A DNA stretch of 64,000 nt from Echinococcus granulosus (lineage: Eukaryota; Platyhelminthes; Cestoda; Cyclophyllidea; Taeniidae): assembly GCF_000524195.1 (NCBI RefSeq), contig NW_020170453.1:253182-317181 (forward strand). Direction: 5' to 3'. The first letter of the stretch is position 1. The number at the start of each line of letters is the position of its first letter. Of this stretch, positions 35,801-47,316 are shown in pieces. Both the position numbers and the translations under genes were made by a program. The notes beneath the pieces were generated by a model that had not been told where the DNA came from, made no database searches, and saw only the letters and a list, made by a program, of their open reading frames with translations.

Positions 35801-38800
35801 TGGGTAATTTGTGGATTGAGGTTAGTCTACTTTCATTCTCGTTGTTTATGCCGAACAACATTTAGACTTTGTCTTCGGATGAGAATCGCAAAAGCTTTAA
35901 AAGAACGATCAACCACTCACGAGAAAATCAAGCATCCAATTGACACGCAATTTCTTGTAGCAGTAATAGAAGAGGGCACGCTTGGTAATGAGGCGGTTGG
36001 AACGCTGCATCTCGGACTCTTGGGTGAGAAGCCACTCCTCCACCTTACCCACCACGTAGACTGGCCGATGGAAGGGCATCACCTCCTCTTCGCACGACAC
36101 CATGGCTGTAATTATCGTGCTCTTGCCATCCTGTCGGTACTGGTAGCCTTTTATGTTATCAAACATCTGCAGAAATTACAGAGAAAAATTAGCCTTACTA
36201 ACCCGCTTTCTTCCCATTCTTCAATAGTGTAGACTGTTGAATGGGTGACCAGTTGGTAGAGAAAATCGACCATCTGTCCATGTGTCTTTCAAGTTCGTCA
36301 CACACACAAAGCGTTGAAGAAAAACCTATCTCGTTGTAATCTCTGGATTGTGGAGCATTTGAATATTTGATGCTATACTCAGTGGCAACTCTGCTGGCTT
36401 GCTCTCCAACTGACCTTAACAATGTGCTCCTGAATAGACCCAACCTCCTTGCCACCAAGAATGGAGAGCATCTCATCGTCGGAGATGAAGTAGAATCGCG
36501 GAAAGGCGTTGCGCTTTGCATCCAGGTAGTCGTTAAGCGCCTTTTGACAGAACTCCAGCTCATTCTGCAGCATTGACAGTGTATCTAACTTACGATCAGT
36601 GAGGCAGGACTTCATGACGAACTGCACCTCCATCGCCTCTTTCATTAGCTGTAGCGGTAAGAGAATAATGCAAGCGTCTAAACTCAGTGTATTTCTGACT
36701 CTTTCAAGTCCCCATGATTTGACTATAGCACTAGTTTATCAAAAAGATGCGATTCAACCAAGTTTGAAATTATCCCTTTCCTCCCAACTGACGCACCTTA
36801 CGAAACGCGGTATCCAACTTCTGAAACCTTTTTGCTTCATTTGGTAACTGATTGGCGATATCACCAGCTACAAAGATGACTTCCAGGTACATCCACTTCT
36901 GCTGCACAATCACCCATTTCTAAAGTAGAAGCGAGAGGCAGGTTAGAGACTCTGTCACCTTCAGCAGCGAAGTGGTGGTGGTGGGCGACTCCACTACTGA
37001 CCTCAAGGATATCACTAATGGTGCTTAGGTCCTTCTCCCACTGACGCACAGTGGTGACGAAGGGCGCTGCATTGCGACTCCCACTAATCGACTGTAGACT
37101 CAGCATGTTGTCCTCCAACACCTTGGTGGTATCATCCAGACCTCCCAGCACCGGACACGCCTGACCCTTGCACTTGGTGTAGAGGGTAAGGGTGAACTTC
37201 ATCTCCTTCCATATACGCTTTATCTCCTCCAGGCTCTACGAGTGCAACACAAAAGTTTAGCCATTGGGTTAACTTTATTTGCCTGAATGTCATCATATTC
37301 CGTCAGAGATTGTCTTCGTGTGGAGGGGATGGATACCCTCCCATTTCTATTGTGCCTCTTTACAGAATGATACTTTAATATCCACTTCATATTTGCTCAA
37401 ATGGCTAAGAATTACTTGACCGGTGGTAAAAATTGTAGTTAATTGTGTAACCTATCCTCTGTCTACGGAGCAAATGGGCCTCATGGAATAGATTTATAGC
37501 CAATCTACTGTGCACTCAAGAGTAAATTGTCCCACCTGTTCAATAATAAGTTCCCGTTGAGCGTTGGCCACGATAACCGCAATCACTTCGGAGTAGTGAT
37601 GCAGCTCCATCGCGAAGACACCCTCCAGGGTAAATGTCAGTGGGTCAATATCGAAACTGATCCCAGTCTTCTCCATTAACTGCTTCCAGTGCCTATCCAA
37701 GATGTATATGCAATATTTATAAAACGTTTAACAGTGATGGTCAAGAGCAGAGCTTTGTAATCGGACCTGTCCCGAAGGGCCTCGTCCTTTAAGTAGACAA
37801 TCAACAGAAGTGAGTCCTGGAAGTTTTTCAAGTCCGTGTACAACCTCCGTGCACAGGGTAGCAAACGAATCTTTTTGGGTGCCGCCTTGAAGGTGTCGAT
37901 GAATTCTTGGGTAGCCGTCTGAATCGACTTGATATTGACGTCTTTCCAGAGCATTAAAGCCCAATCCTGGCGTGCAGTCTAGATGGAGAGAAAGAGTAGG
38001 ATTTAACGTCCACACATCAAGCTCACCTTCTGATTGATGTAGAGCTCATAGATGGGTTTCAACTTGTGCAGCTCTGAGCGAATGGTCTTCAAGTCAGGAT
38101 AGGCAGAGATTGGTAGTCCGAGGAGACGTTCACTGCTAAGCAGATCTACTCGCTCTGTTTCGAGGTTATCCGAAAGCTTGGTGAACTTGACTAGACTCTT
38201 TAAACCGTTGTCGAGATTGCGTGATTCGGTTCCTGGACCTGACCGTTTATAGCTGAAGGATATAGTTGAGCATAAATTTGGCTTATGTAAGGAATTGAAG
38301 AAGAGTTCGCTCAATCCCAATACCAAGATGAAACTTCTATGGACCGTTGCCATAAAATGACATTCAGACGCTAACCGAAAACGAGTCAGAAAAGCCCTGT
38401 TAGATAAATCAAGTGATGAGAAACTGACCAAAATAACCGTTTGAAAACCAGAACCTACTCTTCAACAAAGAGCATAACCCTCCGTTTGAAGTCTTGCACA
38501 ACATCGCGCACCCCAAAAGCGAACTGAGCTTTCATTGGTGCGATGTTGGCGGCCATTTCAAGGGCGCGTAAGATGATGGCATTCCATCGACGACGCAGTG
38601 TGTTGGGAGAGTGCCAGTGCTCCTTAGGTACCTGCTGGAGATACTCGGGATCACCATATTGGCGGAGGAGGCGGTAGCGCTCGGACAAATCGCTGGCGCA
38701 CTCGTCCACCATCTCGCACATTCCACCCTCCAACTCGCCCATCACGCTCAGTAGCTGCTTCATTTGCACCAAGGAGACAGGCTTCTTCTTCAGCACCCCG

Positions 38801-41800
38801 CGCTTCTCCTACAATTTGTGGTATGGAATGTGCATAATGGGTAATCGCTGATTCGGTCTCCTATTTACGCATTCGATTATGTACTTATCCACCTTTTCAT
38901 TCATCTATTCATTTATCTTTCCATCTGACATCCTTAGACCATCCATTCATCTATTCATCATTTATTTGTCCACCCTTCTAGCTTGATTCCACCTCAAATC
39001 CATACAGCGGAAAATATTTCCTATTTCTTGTTCATTTGATTCTAAATATGTTTCCAAGCATAATCCCATCATGGTTTAGTATCCAATTTAGGTCAGGAGA
39101 GAGGGAGAGAAAAACAAGACCCACTAGTAGGATTTTCATGACACTGGCATACTTCTGCTCTGCGGTTTCGTACACAAAGCGCAGGTAGATGCGCAGCCAG
39201 TCGCTGAGGTGTGTGTATACACTGTCCATGAAGGAGCCCATGCGCAGGCCCAACGCGCCCGCTAGCACCACCCGCAGTGGCCCAATAATCCGCGCGAGAC
39301 TCTCCGCCCAATTCTGCAGCGTCATTATGCGGATTTCGAAATCTCGGGTCGTGCGTGGCTTCTTATGTACCCACTTCTCCACCACATTCATCTGTAGGAT
39401 GCAAGAGTGAGTGGACAAATAAATTATGAAGTGTCTAGACTAGCTTTCTTCTCTCAGTGACGTCTGATGTTCTAATTGTGTATAAGAATGAGTGTTGGTT
39501 TCCTTCTTATCCAACACACTAGCCGGTACATGGAAGTTTCAATCTTAGCAAATCGTCACACTTCTTCAAAGAGCACACCCCACCTTGTCCTGATGCCAGA
39601 GCATGGTATAGAGCACAAGGCGCCGCAGAAAATCAATGACGATTCGGTTAAGCTTGACCACCCTCTCATTGAAGACGGTCTCGGGTTCGTAGACTTGAGG
39701 GCAGCGCTCCAGCTCCTGCGAGAAGTTAATGTTCACCACCCGCTCCCCGTCACCACCTCGTGTGGAGGGACAGGGAAGGCAGGTTCCGCGCATCCATCGC
39801 ACGAAAAAACGCGTACTGGGGCGGAAAGAGATGGAGAGGGGAATGGCGGGAGAAGACGACACTAGTAAGGTCTTAAATCATCATATTCTCTTAATATAGA
39901 AGGCCGTGGAAACTTGTACGACGAGTCTTACTTTGGTCCCAAAATTTGTGATCCTGCAGTACGATCGGTATTAAATTTGGGCTATCATAAAATTAAAACT
40001 ATGTAATGTTGCATTACAGTCTATTATTAGAGATTATGATGCAAAATCGCCTCAGCCCTGTCTTAGGATAGATCCCACCTTTCTCGGATACCAGAGGAAG
40101 AAGATACAGAAGAAATACGCGCTGGGTGCTTCACAGAACAGCCATCTAAAGTTGCCATATTGGTTAAATCGTACAAAATCATTAAAATTAATTAATATGG
40201 GAGAATATGGAAGGCTAACCTATCTGTGCATCCTCGAATGGTTTGTATCATCCACTTATAGAGGTCCCCAGTAGTTGGATAGAGAACGATGTCGGAGTTA
40301 GTGAGGAGAACATCAATGTGAAAGACCGGTTTCATCCCACCCAACCGGTCTACGAAGTGCCAGACGTTCCTTAGAACCATCTGAAAATGGAATCATAAAG
40401 ATCCTAGGAGTGGTGCTGCAAGTTATCTGACCGAAGGATAGCCAGTAAGGATGCGTAACTGCCAGGAGCTTCGAAAATGACATAATCGAACAAACTCACA
40501 TTGACAAGTGCTTCCAACAATCCCTGCTCAAACATCAAGTAGACAGAAGCCATTTGTTCACATCGATGAGTGCTGGTGTCGAACAGTGCCTCCTCCAACT
40601 TGCTCAGAGCATTGGCGAGGGTGTTCTGTGTAGCTGTGGCCAACTCCTCCATGTCATTCTCGCGCGCCGCCTCGGCGTAGTCAAGAAACTCCTTGGCAGA
40701 GACTAGCACTGCACGTGACTGCTCCTTGAAGAGATTTATGCGTTTTATCTTGCAACAGGCCTGCTGCAGGCTGGCGAAGCACCTATTTATCTCCTTAAAC
40801 TGTGTCTCCAGTGATTGGATTTTCTGGATATAAAGGGGCAAAGAGAAGTGAAAGATGTACAGATTGAGAACGCTTCAAATGTGCTTGGGTTTGAATTGGT
40901 TTTACAATTTTTGAGGCTGTGACGAAAAATTGTCTCCAATTTTAAATGATTTTAACTTATTCAGCGAAGGGGAAAAAAATACCAAAAGTGCAAACAAACA
41001 CCTTACAGTTAATTAATTCTATTACCGTTTTTTTTATTTATGCACAGACTATTTTATATAACACGGTGTTAATCGGTCCCATTCTCCAATGTTTATCATT
41101 TTTAAACCAAGGATTAAGCCACAGTGATTTTCTGCCAAATGGGAAACACTGAGAAGTTTTGATCCCTCTGTACCTCACCTTCTCAGCCAGCTCCAAAAAG
41201 TCATCAATTGCTAAACTATCCCAATTTAGATAGTTAACTCCACGATCAAAGTGAGCAATGAAGTCCCGAAGAGTGAGCTGCAGGAGCGCGGCCTTGATGG
41301 GGGATAAATTACGCCGCACCGCCTCGTAACGATCCACAATGTCCTGCAGTCGCAGCACGAGGAATTGGAAGTAGCGGCGCTATGGGGGTGGGGGAGGGAA
41401 GACAGGGAGAGAGAGGAAGAGGGTTTACTAATAATTATAACAATTAGAGTCTTAATTAAATCGTCAACTCACTCGCAGACCGAGAAGCCTAGCCATTTCA
41501 GGAATACGCATACCTAACATCTCTAAACGAGCCGCCTCTGCAATCGCTGCCCATATGTTGGAATCGAAGTTCACCTCGTAAGCAGGAGCTGACTCTAGAA
41601 AAGAAGCGCATTGAAATGTGCTGTTGAAAAGCTTACCATATCCGAGATTCTCTTCATATACGCTGGGCTTTTGAAGACTGAAGGTGGGATAACTTTTAAC
41701 GATGTCTTCACTAACATCAACGACATTGGTGCCTGTAGCGGAGGCCGGGTTGAAAGGATCCATGGTGGAACGCAGAAAAGTGCCGTTATCGAAGGTGGCT

Positions 41801-44800
41801 GAACTGCGAGGTGAAAATGTTGCTGGCAGCTCCAGATCAGGAGGTGAAGCTCCTGCCCACCATGTCGGTGGCGGTTTGATGTTCACTGCTGCCTGTCAAT
41901 GCCAAAAGTTGGTAACAATTAATGTCATTTTGCACATTAAGGAATCCAATTTTTTTACCTTATGGAAAGGCAGCACAGTGGGGTTTTTGAAGAGGATGGA
42001 TTGGCTAAGACGGGCATTTAATGAGGCCACAATGTCGCTCTCCCAAGCCCTGAATTTGTCCATTTCGAAATCCCGTAATTTATGTGCCAGCTCAATGTAC
42101 TGCTGCCGTACACTTCGACCGCGTTTCTTCCCCACTTTAGCGTCACCTCCCTCCTGTTCCGCCTGGTCACCTGCTCCCTGATTCTGGCTCATTTCCTCCT
42201 CTGCCTCCACATCCGCCTCAGCCTCATTGTCCCCCTCCTCCTCAAAGAGATCTGGCTGCGAGTGCAGGAAACGCACAATGCTGTACTTCACCGTACTTAG
42301 AGTCAAACGCGCCCACCGGATGGCTCCCGATACTGGTGGGATGTAACGGCCGGTCTGGGGGTCGTCCTTCTTTTCCATGAAGCGACGCTCTACTCGAGAT
42401 AACTGTAGTAATAAAAACATGGGCTAGGAGGAGATATGGAATCTAACAATAGCCTTCTAGACCTTTTATACATTAATGACTGACTATGCTTCAACGTTGG
42501 CATGCCTAACTACACCTTCAGGGTATGATTCGGAGCTCTGCAGTTGATAGAATTCTTTCTACACATAATATATATGCAGCCAACTCTATTTCGAGCAATG
42601 AGTATCATTTTGCACCTAAGCATTTTCCAAAAACGAAAATGCTTAAACTTAGAGAAGATTTCTTAAATAAGGAAGAGAAATCATGTTGATTATTACCTCC
42701 ACTCTCAAGCTACGCAGGACATCGCGATACTTGTCCTTCAAGAGGCAACTAATGGCGCTACGAGCCTTCACCGCCTTGAAGCGTTCAAGCAGATTAAAGG
42801 CGTTGTTTGCACCGCGGATGTGAGCGAAGTAGTCGTTAATGAAGTTCTTTGCCTTGGCGTCAATCAGGCTCACCTTGTCGGCGAATTCCTCTTGCAGACG
42901 GTTCCAAAACTTCTCATTTTGGGGTAGGAAAGGGCACTTCAGATTCTACTATGCACGCAGCGGAAGAGAGTTGAATGGATCGGCATCGCGAAAGAAGGAT
43001 ATTCATAGTAGCTACGCATCCAATTTATATAGCATGCGTTCTGTCGGTTTTAGGCTTCTTTCAACATTGCAAGAAGCCGATTCATGTCGCTCTTTTGGGA
43101 AGAATAAGTATTCTACCATGCCAACTCACTACATGGAGAATCATCGGTGAGCACTGCAAATGAAGCTTAAATGCAGAGGTTGTCTATGTAAACAGCTTGC
43201 AATTTGACTGACGTTCTGCATTATAACATTTAAGGTAACTTTACACTGTTCTACTCATATCGTTTGCACTTCCTTTCAGACGTCTACGCTTGCTTGAGTT
43301 TTCAGAAGTTATTTTGACACCCTGAGGTTGATCACTTACCGGATTTTTGAGAGGATTGAATAGATTATCCACCAAACGCAGGACCTCCGTCAGAGTTTTG
43401 CTTTCCCCCGTTATATTCTTCAGCTCGGGTCCAAACATGCGGTAGAACTCCTTAGCGCACTGCAGATCGAAAAAGGGATGTAGGGATAAGGGGAGAGCGG
43501 ATTGAATACCGTAATAACAGCATGACAGTGCTTACATTTGCCATATCAAGGATGTCTTGCAGCACGCGTGTGACATAGTGGATGCGGCCGAAGAGGAGCT
43601 TACGATCAAACTCCCACCGATTGTCTTGTGACGTGGCCTCCACGCGCTGGCGCTCCTGCATATAAGTGGACTCAAACATGGTGAGCATCCGCATTGCTGC
43701 TTCCGTCTCGCGAAGGATGCTCTGCACAGAGTGGCTGGATTAACGGGTTTTGATGTTAGCATGCATGATTGCAAATAGGGTATCAGGGATGGTGCTAAGC
43801 ATAGCTTAGCTATCACTGTTACCCTTTCATAAAACTCTCTTTTAGGTTGTCAGATAGCTTGACTAATTGATGGATATGCGGGTAGACATGATTACTGACT
43901 GGCGGTCAAATGGATGAGTAGATAGTCTAAATAGATTGGAGAATAAATGGAGAGATGGGTGGGGAGATGAAGAGAGGGGTAAATACGGGATTCCTTAAAG
44001 TTGTTCCTAAATTAGCTTGGTAACATTAATGGTAGTTTCGCACCTGAAGAGAGTGGGAATGTGCATGACACGAATGACGCGATCATAGAGAGCCCAAGCG
44101 ATCTTCTGCAGCAGGGGACCCATTCGTTCGTCCTTGTTGTAGCCCCTCGAGATGGTCCAGATCAGGCGGAGGGACTGCAGCATTGCAGGTATTGTGTCAG
44201 TCACCATGTTAAAACCATGAGCGAACTGCACGTTCTTGAAGTGACGTTCGACCAGGAGGAGGAACCTTCAGACATTTGCAGAAAAGCAAATATGGATACT
44301 TTAAAAAGAAGTGGTTGCTAAAGTGGTTTAAACGTATCTAGAGTGTACATGTGAAGGACATTGCCCCTCTCTAGATGCTGCCGATCCACAGAACTCGCGA
44401 GCACTTGTTTCCTTCCTCTTGCATCCAAATGAAGTTCCTACACAGTGATTTGTGGTTGAAAGCCTTCAGTAAAAACCGCCAGTCAACAACGAAAATGATA
44501 ATTAACAAATAGAAAGAAATGAGCAGATGTAAGTAGATGGGCTGTTGTATGGACTTCACCTCGCATTATCCTTGGCTTCCGCCATCAGCATACGGATCTC
44601 AGTGACGCGATCGAAGTGTGTGGCATCGAGGTTGGCGAGGGCGTTCCAACACTCCACCACCTTCACTACTTCTTTGCTGCGCAGCGCCTCATTCACTGTG
44701 GTAAGGGTCTTGCAGCGATACCGCCAGTATTCTACCTCCTCCAAAGGCCCCACCGTCACTGAGCGTGGCTTGTTTAGGTCGTTGATTGTCTTGTCGATGA

Positions 44801-46909
44801 TTGCATCTGCGTCACGTGGGTGGAAAAAAAGGGTTGACTGTCAGCGCTTTAGTGTGATTCACTCAAAAATGGCAACACTGAAGGTGAAGGAGTAAAATAT
44901 GTACAAATTCGAAATCTATAACAGAATCACGTTAAGAAGCAGATGTAATTTCAAGGGATTTATAAGTAGATGTCCAAAAAAGGAGAGGCAAGTAATTATA
45001 AATCGTATCATTGCATCCTATCCATTGCGTTTACCCTCGCGGCTCGATTGCAAGTATATATAAAGTCTAGACGATGAACACTCTACCAATTTTTAGCCTC
45101 TGATTGGAGGAACTAGGTCAGTCTCTCACGGATTTCCCCCTTTATTAAGGGGCTATAGGTGAAAACTGGCAGCTTACTCCATCTGCCGACCAGACTTCTA
45201 AAAGGCTCAAAGACCTCGGGTGGTAGCCCACCGAGACAATGTTGCATCGTTGGTAGTGGGAAATCAGGCTGAGGTAGCTGAAAGACTCCATGTAGAGCGG
45301 ACTCAGTCTCAACCAGAACGCTCTGAAATTTGTGCAGATTCACCGCAAATTCATCACGTAGACGTTGAACCTCTCCAGTTGCCGCCTGTGCCGCTTTTTC
45401 CACCTCACCCGCCGAGATTTCTGTTGTGCCGACATTGGCAGCCCCTGAGAGTAGACGCTCCGCTGCTGTCCGCGTTGGATCAGAGGCGTTGTCATCGATG
45501 CTCGAGTCGTCCACCAAGTCAAGGCCCATGCTAGCGTTTCTGTGCGACAAGTAGGCCAGTAGAGGCTGATAGATCTGACAGGAGCAGTCGAAAAAGAAGT
45601 ATGATGAACTTTCTTTGTTTTTAGAAGTACGTATTGACTCATTGTGCTAACGTTGAGGTAAGGGAAGGGTCAAATTAGCTTCATCGTTAACTTCAAGACA
45701 TTTTTTTAGCCATTCTTAGACCATTTCAATGTCTGCGGTGTAGGAACCGGGAGAATTAAAGGAAATTATATCAGTTTCATTACGAAAAAGTAACATTAGT
45801 AGCATTGCTCATCTTCACGAATTTCTGGAATCCAGGCAAGCGAATTAAAAAGCTGGACGATTGATGTAGCCACACTGTCCGATGTCAGAACTTTAGGGTC
45901 GAAGCGTTTAGAAATAATTTTAATATGAAAACAGAAAGAAGGTGGGAGCCTCACTTTGGTAACAAGAGCACTGGAGCAGACAAGAGTGGGAAAGAGAATG
46001 ACGCCGGTCTCGAAGAGGCTGGTAATGGGTGGTAGGTCATCACGCAGCGCTGCACCAGGAAACGTTGTCTCGAGGTCGTGGCAGCGAAGAGCATAGACAC
46101 ACCGCTCTACGCCCATCTCCCTGGCCTCCTCGTCGGTAAGAGGAATGGAGGTGGCATGCAGGTTCACCCGAGTGTACGTCCGAGCGAATATCTGTAAACG
46201 GAAGTGGAAAAGGAAGGGTCCTTCTCACTAACAATTTCTGGATGGTAGTGAATGAGTCATAAACGATGACTTCACTGCATTTGTGTAGAAGTAGCGTAAG
46301 GAGAAATCTTACTAGGTGCTGTGACGCATCGTATTGCCTCTCTTCTATCCCTTCCTCCTCCTCTCCCTCTTCCTCCTCGTCTTCCTCTTCCATTTCTTCC
46401 TCACGTTCAACCCATTCCTCCTCCCCCTCCTCCGCGTTCTTCCCCACTTTCCTTGTAGCTCCCCCCGCAACATTTCCCTCATCCATTTCCAAGTCCGGAA
46501 ACGGTTCCTTTACCTTTGCAATCAGCTCTATATACGTTGAAGAATTCCCAGATGTGGCTTCTGAAGTAGCGCTTGTTTCTGTGGTCACAGTTGCGATGCT
46601 AGAATGCTCTGACATCTCGGAACGCCCTTTCGCCTGGAGGATGTATGTGCCCGGAGTGACTCGAATCTTAATGAGCTTGCGCTCAAACCTAATGGTCTTG
46701 TAGAAAGCCACCACATGGTTGGCCCTATTCGATTCCTCGGTGCGTGGGCTGAAAAGGCTCTCCACGAGAGCCAACTCATCCCCAGGCTCACGGGCTCCCA
46801 GGTCAGCAATGACCTCATCTTGCTTCCCATTTATCTCCAGCTGTCGGCACACGGCAAACAGGAGGTCATGCGCGGCTGGAGTGAAGTATGAGGTGGGAAA
46901 ATCGTCCAT
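15618..46909 (-). CDS. DNAH10: Axonemal dynein heavy chain 10 (inner arm I1/f), 57 exons
   Basis: Fifty-seven exons, listed by domain below, join with consistent phases to 15,597 nt, about 5,198 residues; human DNAH10 has about 4,500-4,600. It is the ATP-driven motor of the two-headed inner dynein arm of cilia and flagella. Identity as DNAH10 rather than another heavy chain rests on stretches such as [39 protein letters not shown], the RRNAMGEG block and the C-terminal [13 protein letters not shown]. All six AAA modules, linker, stalk and C-terminal domain are present and no stop or frameshift was needed. The extra length comes from four low-complexity insertions and a divergent N-terminus. 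The start is the first ATG of exon 1 (46909); an upstream exon cannot be excluded. Introns range from about 50 bp to 0.9 kb. Confidence 0.93.
17333..17670 (-). repeat. Low-complexity insertion in DNAH10 C-terminal domain
   Basis: About 110 codons in exon 54 encode, in order, an Ala/Glu-rich helix, a [15 protein letters not shown] block and a long Glu run. On the plus strand this reads as CTC/TCC triplets. It keeps the frame open and is absent from the human heavy chain. Confidence 0.75.
18420..18490 (+). repeat. Degenerate CATC tetranucleotide tract, DNAH10 intron 53
   Basis: Repeated CATC/CATCC units with substitutions. Related tracts, some as GATG, lie at 3660-3905, 20540-20960, 26100-26165, 38880-38990 and 43850-43985. 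Confidence 0.55.
18703..21244 (-). other. DNAH10: DNAH10 AAA6, exons 48-53
   Basis: Exons (complement): 21051-21244, 20217-20476, 19665-20000, 19294-19494, 18934-19233 and 18703-18889. Landmarks are [111 protein letters not shown] and the [14 protein letters not shown] run. Confidence 0.92.
20540..20960 (+). repeat. Degenerate GATG tetranucleotide tract, DNAH10 intron 48
   Basis: Over 400 bp dominated by GGATG, GGATGGA and TGAATG units with many substitutions, the longest such tract in the window. It looks like an old minisatellite. Confidence 0.6.
21356..23157 (-). other. DNAH10: DNAH10 AAA5, exons 43-47
   Basis: Exons (complement): 22998-23157, 22691-22915, 22362-22497, 22030-22273 and 21356-21565. 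Landmarks are [68 protein letters not shown] and [18 protein letters not shown]. For exon 45 the acceptor TTCTCGTTGCAG at 22498 is preferred over 22552, because it restores the usual spacing before the LNDP motif. Confidence 0.88.
23273..26419 (-). other. DNAH10: DNAH10 stalk and microtubule-binding domain, exons 39-42
   Basis: Exons (complement): 26170-26419, 25018-25140, 24571-24727 and 23273-23627. Exon 39 forms the first coiled coil (heptads of L/K/E/Q) and exon 40 continues it to [15 protein letters not shown]. Exons 40-42 hold the microtubule-binding head ([33 protein letters not shown]). The rest of exon 42 is the returning coiled coil from [14 protein letters not shown] to RQLLAAEKL. 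The 1-kb intron 39 holds a degenerate GATG-type repeat. Confidence 0.88.
26885..28713 (-). other. DNAH10: DNAH10 AAA4, exons 34-38
   Basis: Exons (complement): 28549-28713, 27949-28270, 27487-27836, 27397-27432 and 26885-27066. Walker A reads [13 protein letters not shown]: Lys replaces the usual Ser/Thr after the P-loop lysine, as Gln does in the human protein. IFTDTHV is the Walker B region and [17 protein letters not shown] follows. Exon 37 is only 36 nt ([12 protein letters not shown]). Its acceptor (GTTGAG) is weak, but it keeps frame and fills the gap before DQIVPRRHW. Confidence 0.82.
27903..27920 (+). repeat. (GA)n microsatellite
   Basis: Nine perfect GA units in DNAH10 intron 35, about 30 bp from the donor site. 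Confidence 0.8.
28867..30743 (-). other. DNAH10: DNAH10 AAA2-AAA3 junction and AAA3, exons 31-33
   Basis: Exons (complement): 30087-30743, 29705-29889 and 28867-29649. Exon 31 begins with a Gly/Ala-rich insertion, then returns to the usual [12 protein letters not shown] helix. Exon 33 has Walker [17 protein letters not shown], Walker [24 protein letters not shown] and the [16 protein letters not shown] block. AAA3 is the regulatory nucleotide site and looks intact. Confidence 0.9.
30300..30743 (-). repeat. Gly/Ala/Ser/Thr-rich insertion in DNAH10 exon 31
   Basis: The exon opens with [20 protein letters not shown], encoded by GGT/GGC/GGA triplets, and continues with an Ala/Thr/Glu-rich stretch before the conserved [12 protein letters not shown] helix. 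The human chain has a shorter, different sequence here. Frame is open throughout. Confidence 0.75.
30917..33894 (-). other. DNAH10: DNAH10 AAA2, exons 27-30
   Basis: Exons (complement): 33553-33894, 32786-32904, 31471-31867 and 30917-31073. Exon 27 closes AAA1 ([15 protein letters not shown]). Walker A is GPTLGGKT in exon 28. Walker B is [11 protein letters not shown] with [13 protein letters not shown] in exon 29, followed by [15 protein letters not shown]. The 649-bp intron 27 and 918-bp intron 28 show no other feature. Confidence 0.88.
34164..35746 (-). other. DNAH10: DNAH10 AAA1, main ATPase site, exons 24-26
   Basis: Exons (complement): 35183-35746, 34693-34845 and 34164-34352. Walker A is GPAGTGKT (about residue 2210), preceded by [19 protein letters not shown]. 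Walker B is CFDEFNRI in exon 25 and the sensor region [20 protein letters not shown] in exon 26. All catalytic residues of the force-producing ATPase are intact. Confidence 0.93.
35921..39391 (-). other. DNAH10: DNAH10 linker (DHC_N2), exons 15-23
   Basis: Exons (complement): 39125-39391, 38459-38808, 38027-38252, 37767-37978, 37536-37692, 37002-37235, 36797-36919, 36415-36648 and 35921-36166. The linker is the lever that swings over the AAA ring. Landmarks are [19 protein letters not shown] across exons 18-19, the run [16 protein letters not shown] in exon 20, [12 protein letters not shown] in exon 21, [20 protein letters not shown] in exon 22 and [12 protein letters not shown] in exon 23. 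All are near-invariant in axonemal heavy chains. Confidence 0.9.
38880..38990 (+). repeat. Degenerate CATC/CATT tract, DNAH10 intron 15
   Basis: ATTCATCTATTCATCATTTATT-like units with substitutions. Same family of tetranucleotide remnants as in other introns. Confidence 0.5.
42121..42253 (-). repeat. Acidic insertion in DNAH10 exon 9
   Basis: About 44 codons rich in Glu, Asp, Gln and Ala ([18 protein letters not shown]...), ending in a KKRGR basic cluster, interrupt the DHC_N1 tail. Confidence 0.7.
43850..43985 (+). repeat. Degenerate GATG tract, DNAH10 intron 5
   Basis: TGATGGAT, GGATGAGTAGAT and GGAGAGATGGGTGGG units with substitutions fill most of this intron. Confidence 0.5.
46335..46438 (-). 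repeat. Glu-rich run in DNAH10 exon 1
   Basis: Codons 158-191 are almost all Glu (for example [17 protein letters not shown]), read as TCC/CTC triplets on the plus strand. This sits just before the exon 1 donor. Confidence 0.7.
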
Positions 46910-47316
46910 TGAACGGTCAAAATTATTCTTATTTACTCCTCTTGAATCTACCTCCCTGCCCCCACACATTTACCGCCTGACTGTACGAGTGCAGTCGCAA
47001 AGTTCGCGCTAAATGCATATCGATTATCGACTATTGGTAAAGTAACGATCTGGTATCGGAGATGCAGGCTGCATGGCGAGGTAGCACAAGCGCGAGCAGC
47101 CTCGTAGCGAAGTTTTTCCTCCTCTTTTCTGCTCCTACAAGGACATATGCTGCCTTTTGCGAACAAATTGGAAACACCTTAGTCATTATTGGGGAGAGCG
47201 TGGTAATAATCCCCACTCCCTATCATCAAAAAACGTTGATTAAAATTATCGTTTTTTTGGCGTTAAAAGTGACGCTGAGAAATGCATTGAATTTCCGCGG
47301 AATCTAAAGCACCCTC
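46910..47316 (-). other. Spacer upstream of DNAH10
   Basis: About 400 bp between the small gene stop and the DNAH10 ATG. The frame of exon 1 stays open to 46969 without another ATG. No exon or poly(A) signal was recognised, and the DNAH10 promoter or a 5' exon may lie here. Confidence 0.4.

Larger units (their letters stand above)
39584..46909 (-). other. DNAH10: DNAH10 tail (DHC_N1), exons 1-14
   Basis: Exons (complement): 46313-46909, 45955-46191, 45178-45574, 44560-44806, 44044-44265, 43536-43734, 43340-43459, 42697-42945, 41959-42402, 41473-41892, 41179-41379, 40432-40823, 40220-40369 and 39584-39815. The tail dimerises with the partner heavy chain and binds intermediate chains. Conserved DHC_N1 landmarks are [13 protein letters not shown] in exon 4, [17 protein letters not shown] in exon 5, [14 protein letters not shown] in exon 6 and [14 protein letters not shown] in exon 7. 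Exons 1 and 9 carry acidic insertions. Exon 13 is placed at 40369 (acceptor CTAAG) because the more obvious acceptor at 40380 would break phase. Confidence 0.85.

Noticed and set aside
46266..46703. 145-codon plus-strand Ser-rich open frame
   Set aside because: Mirror of the Glu run in DNAH10 exon 1.
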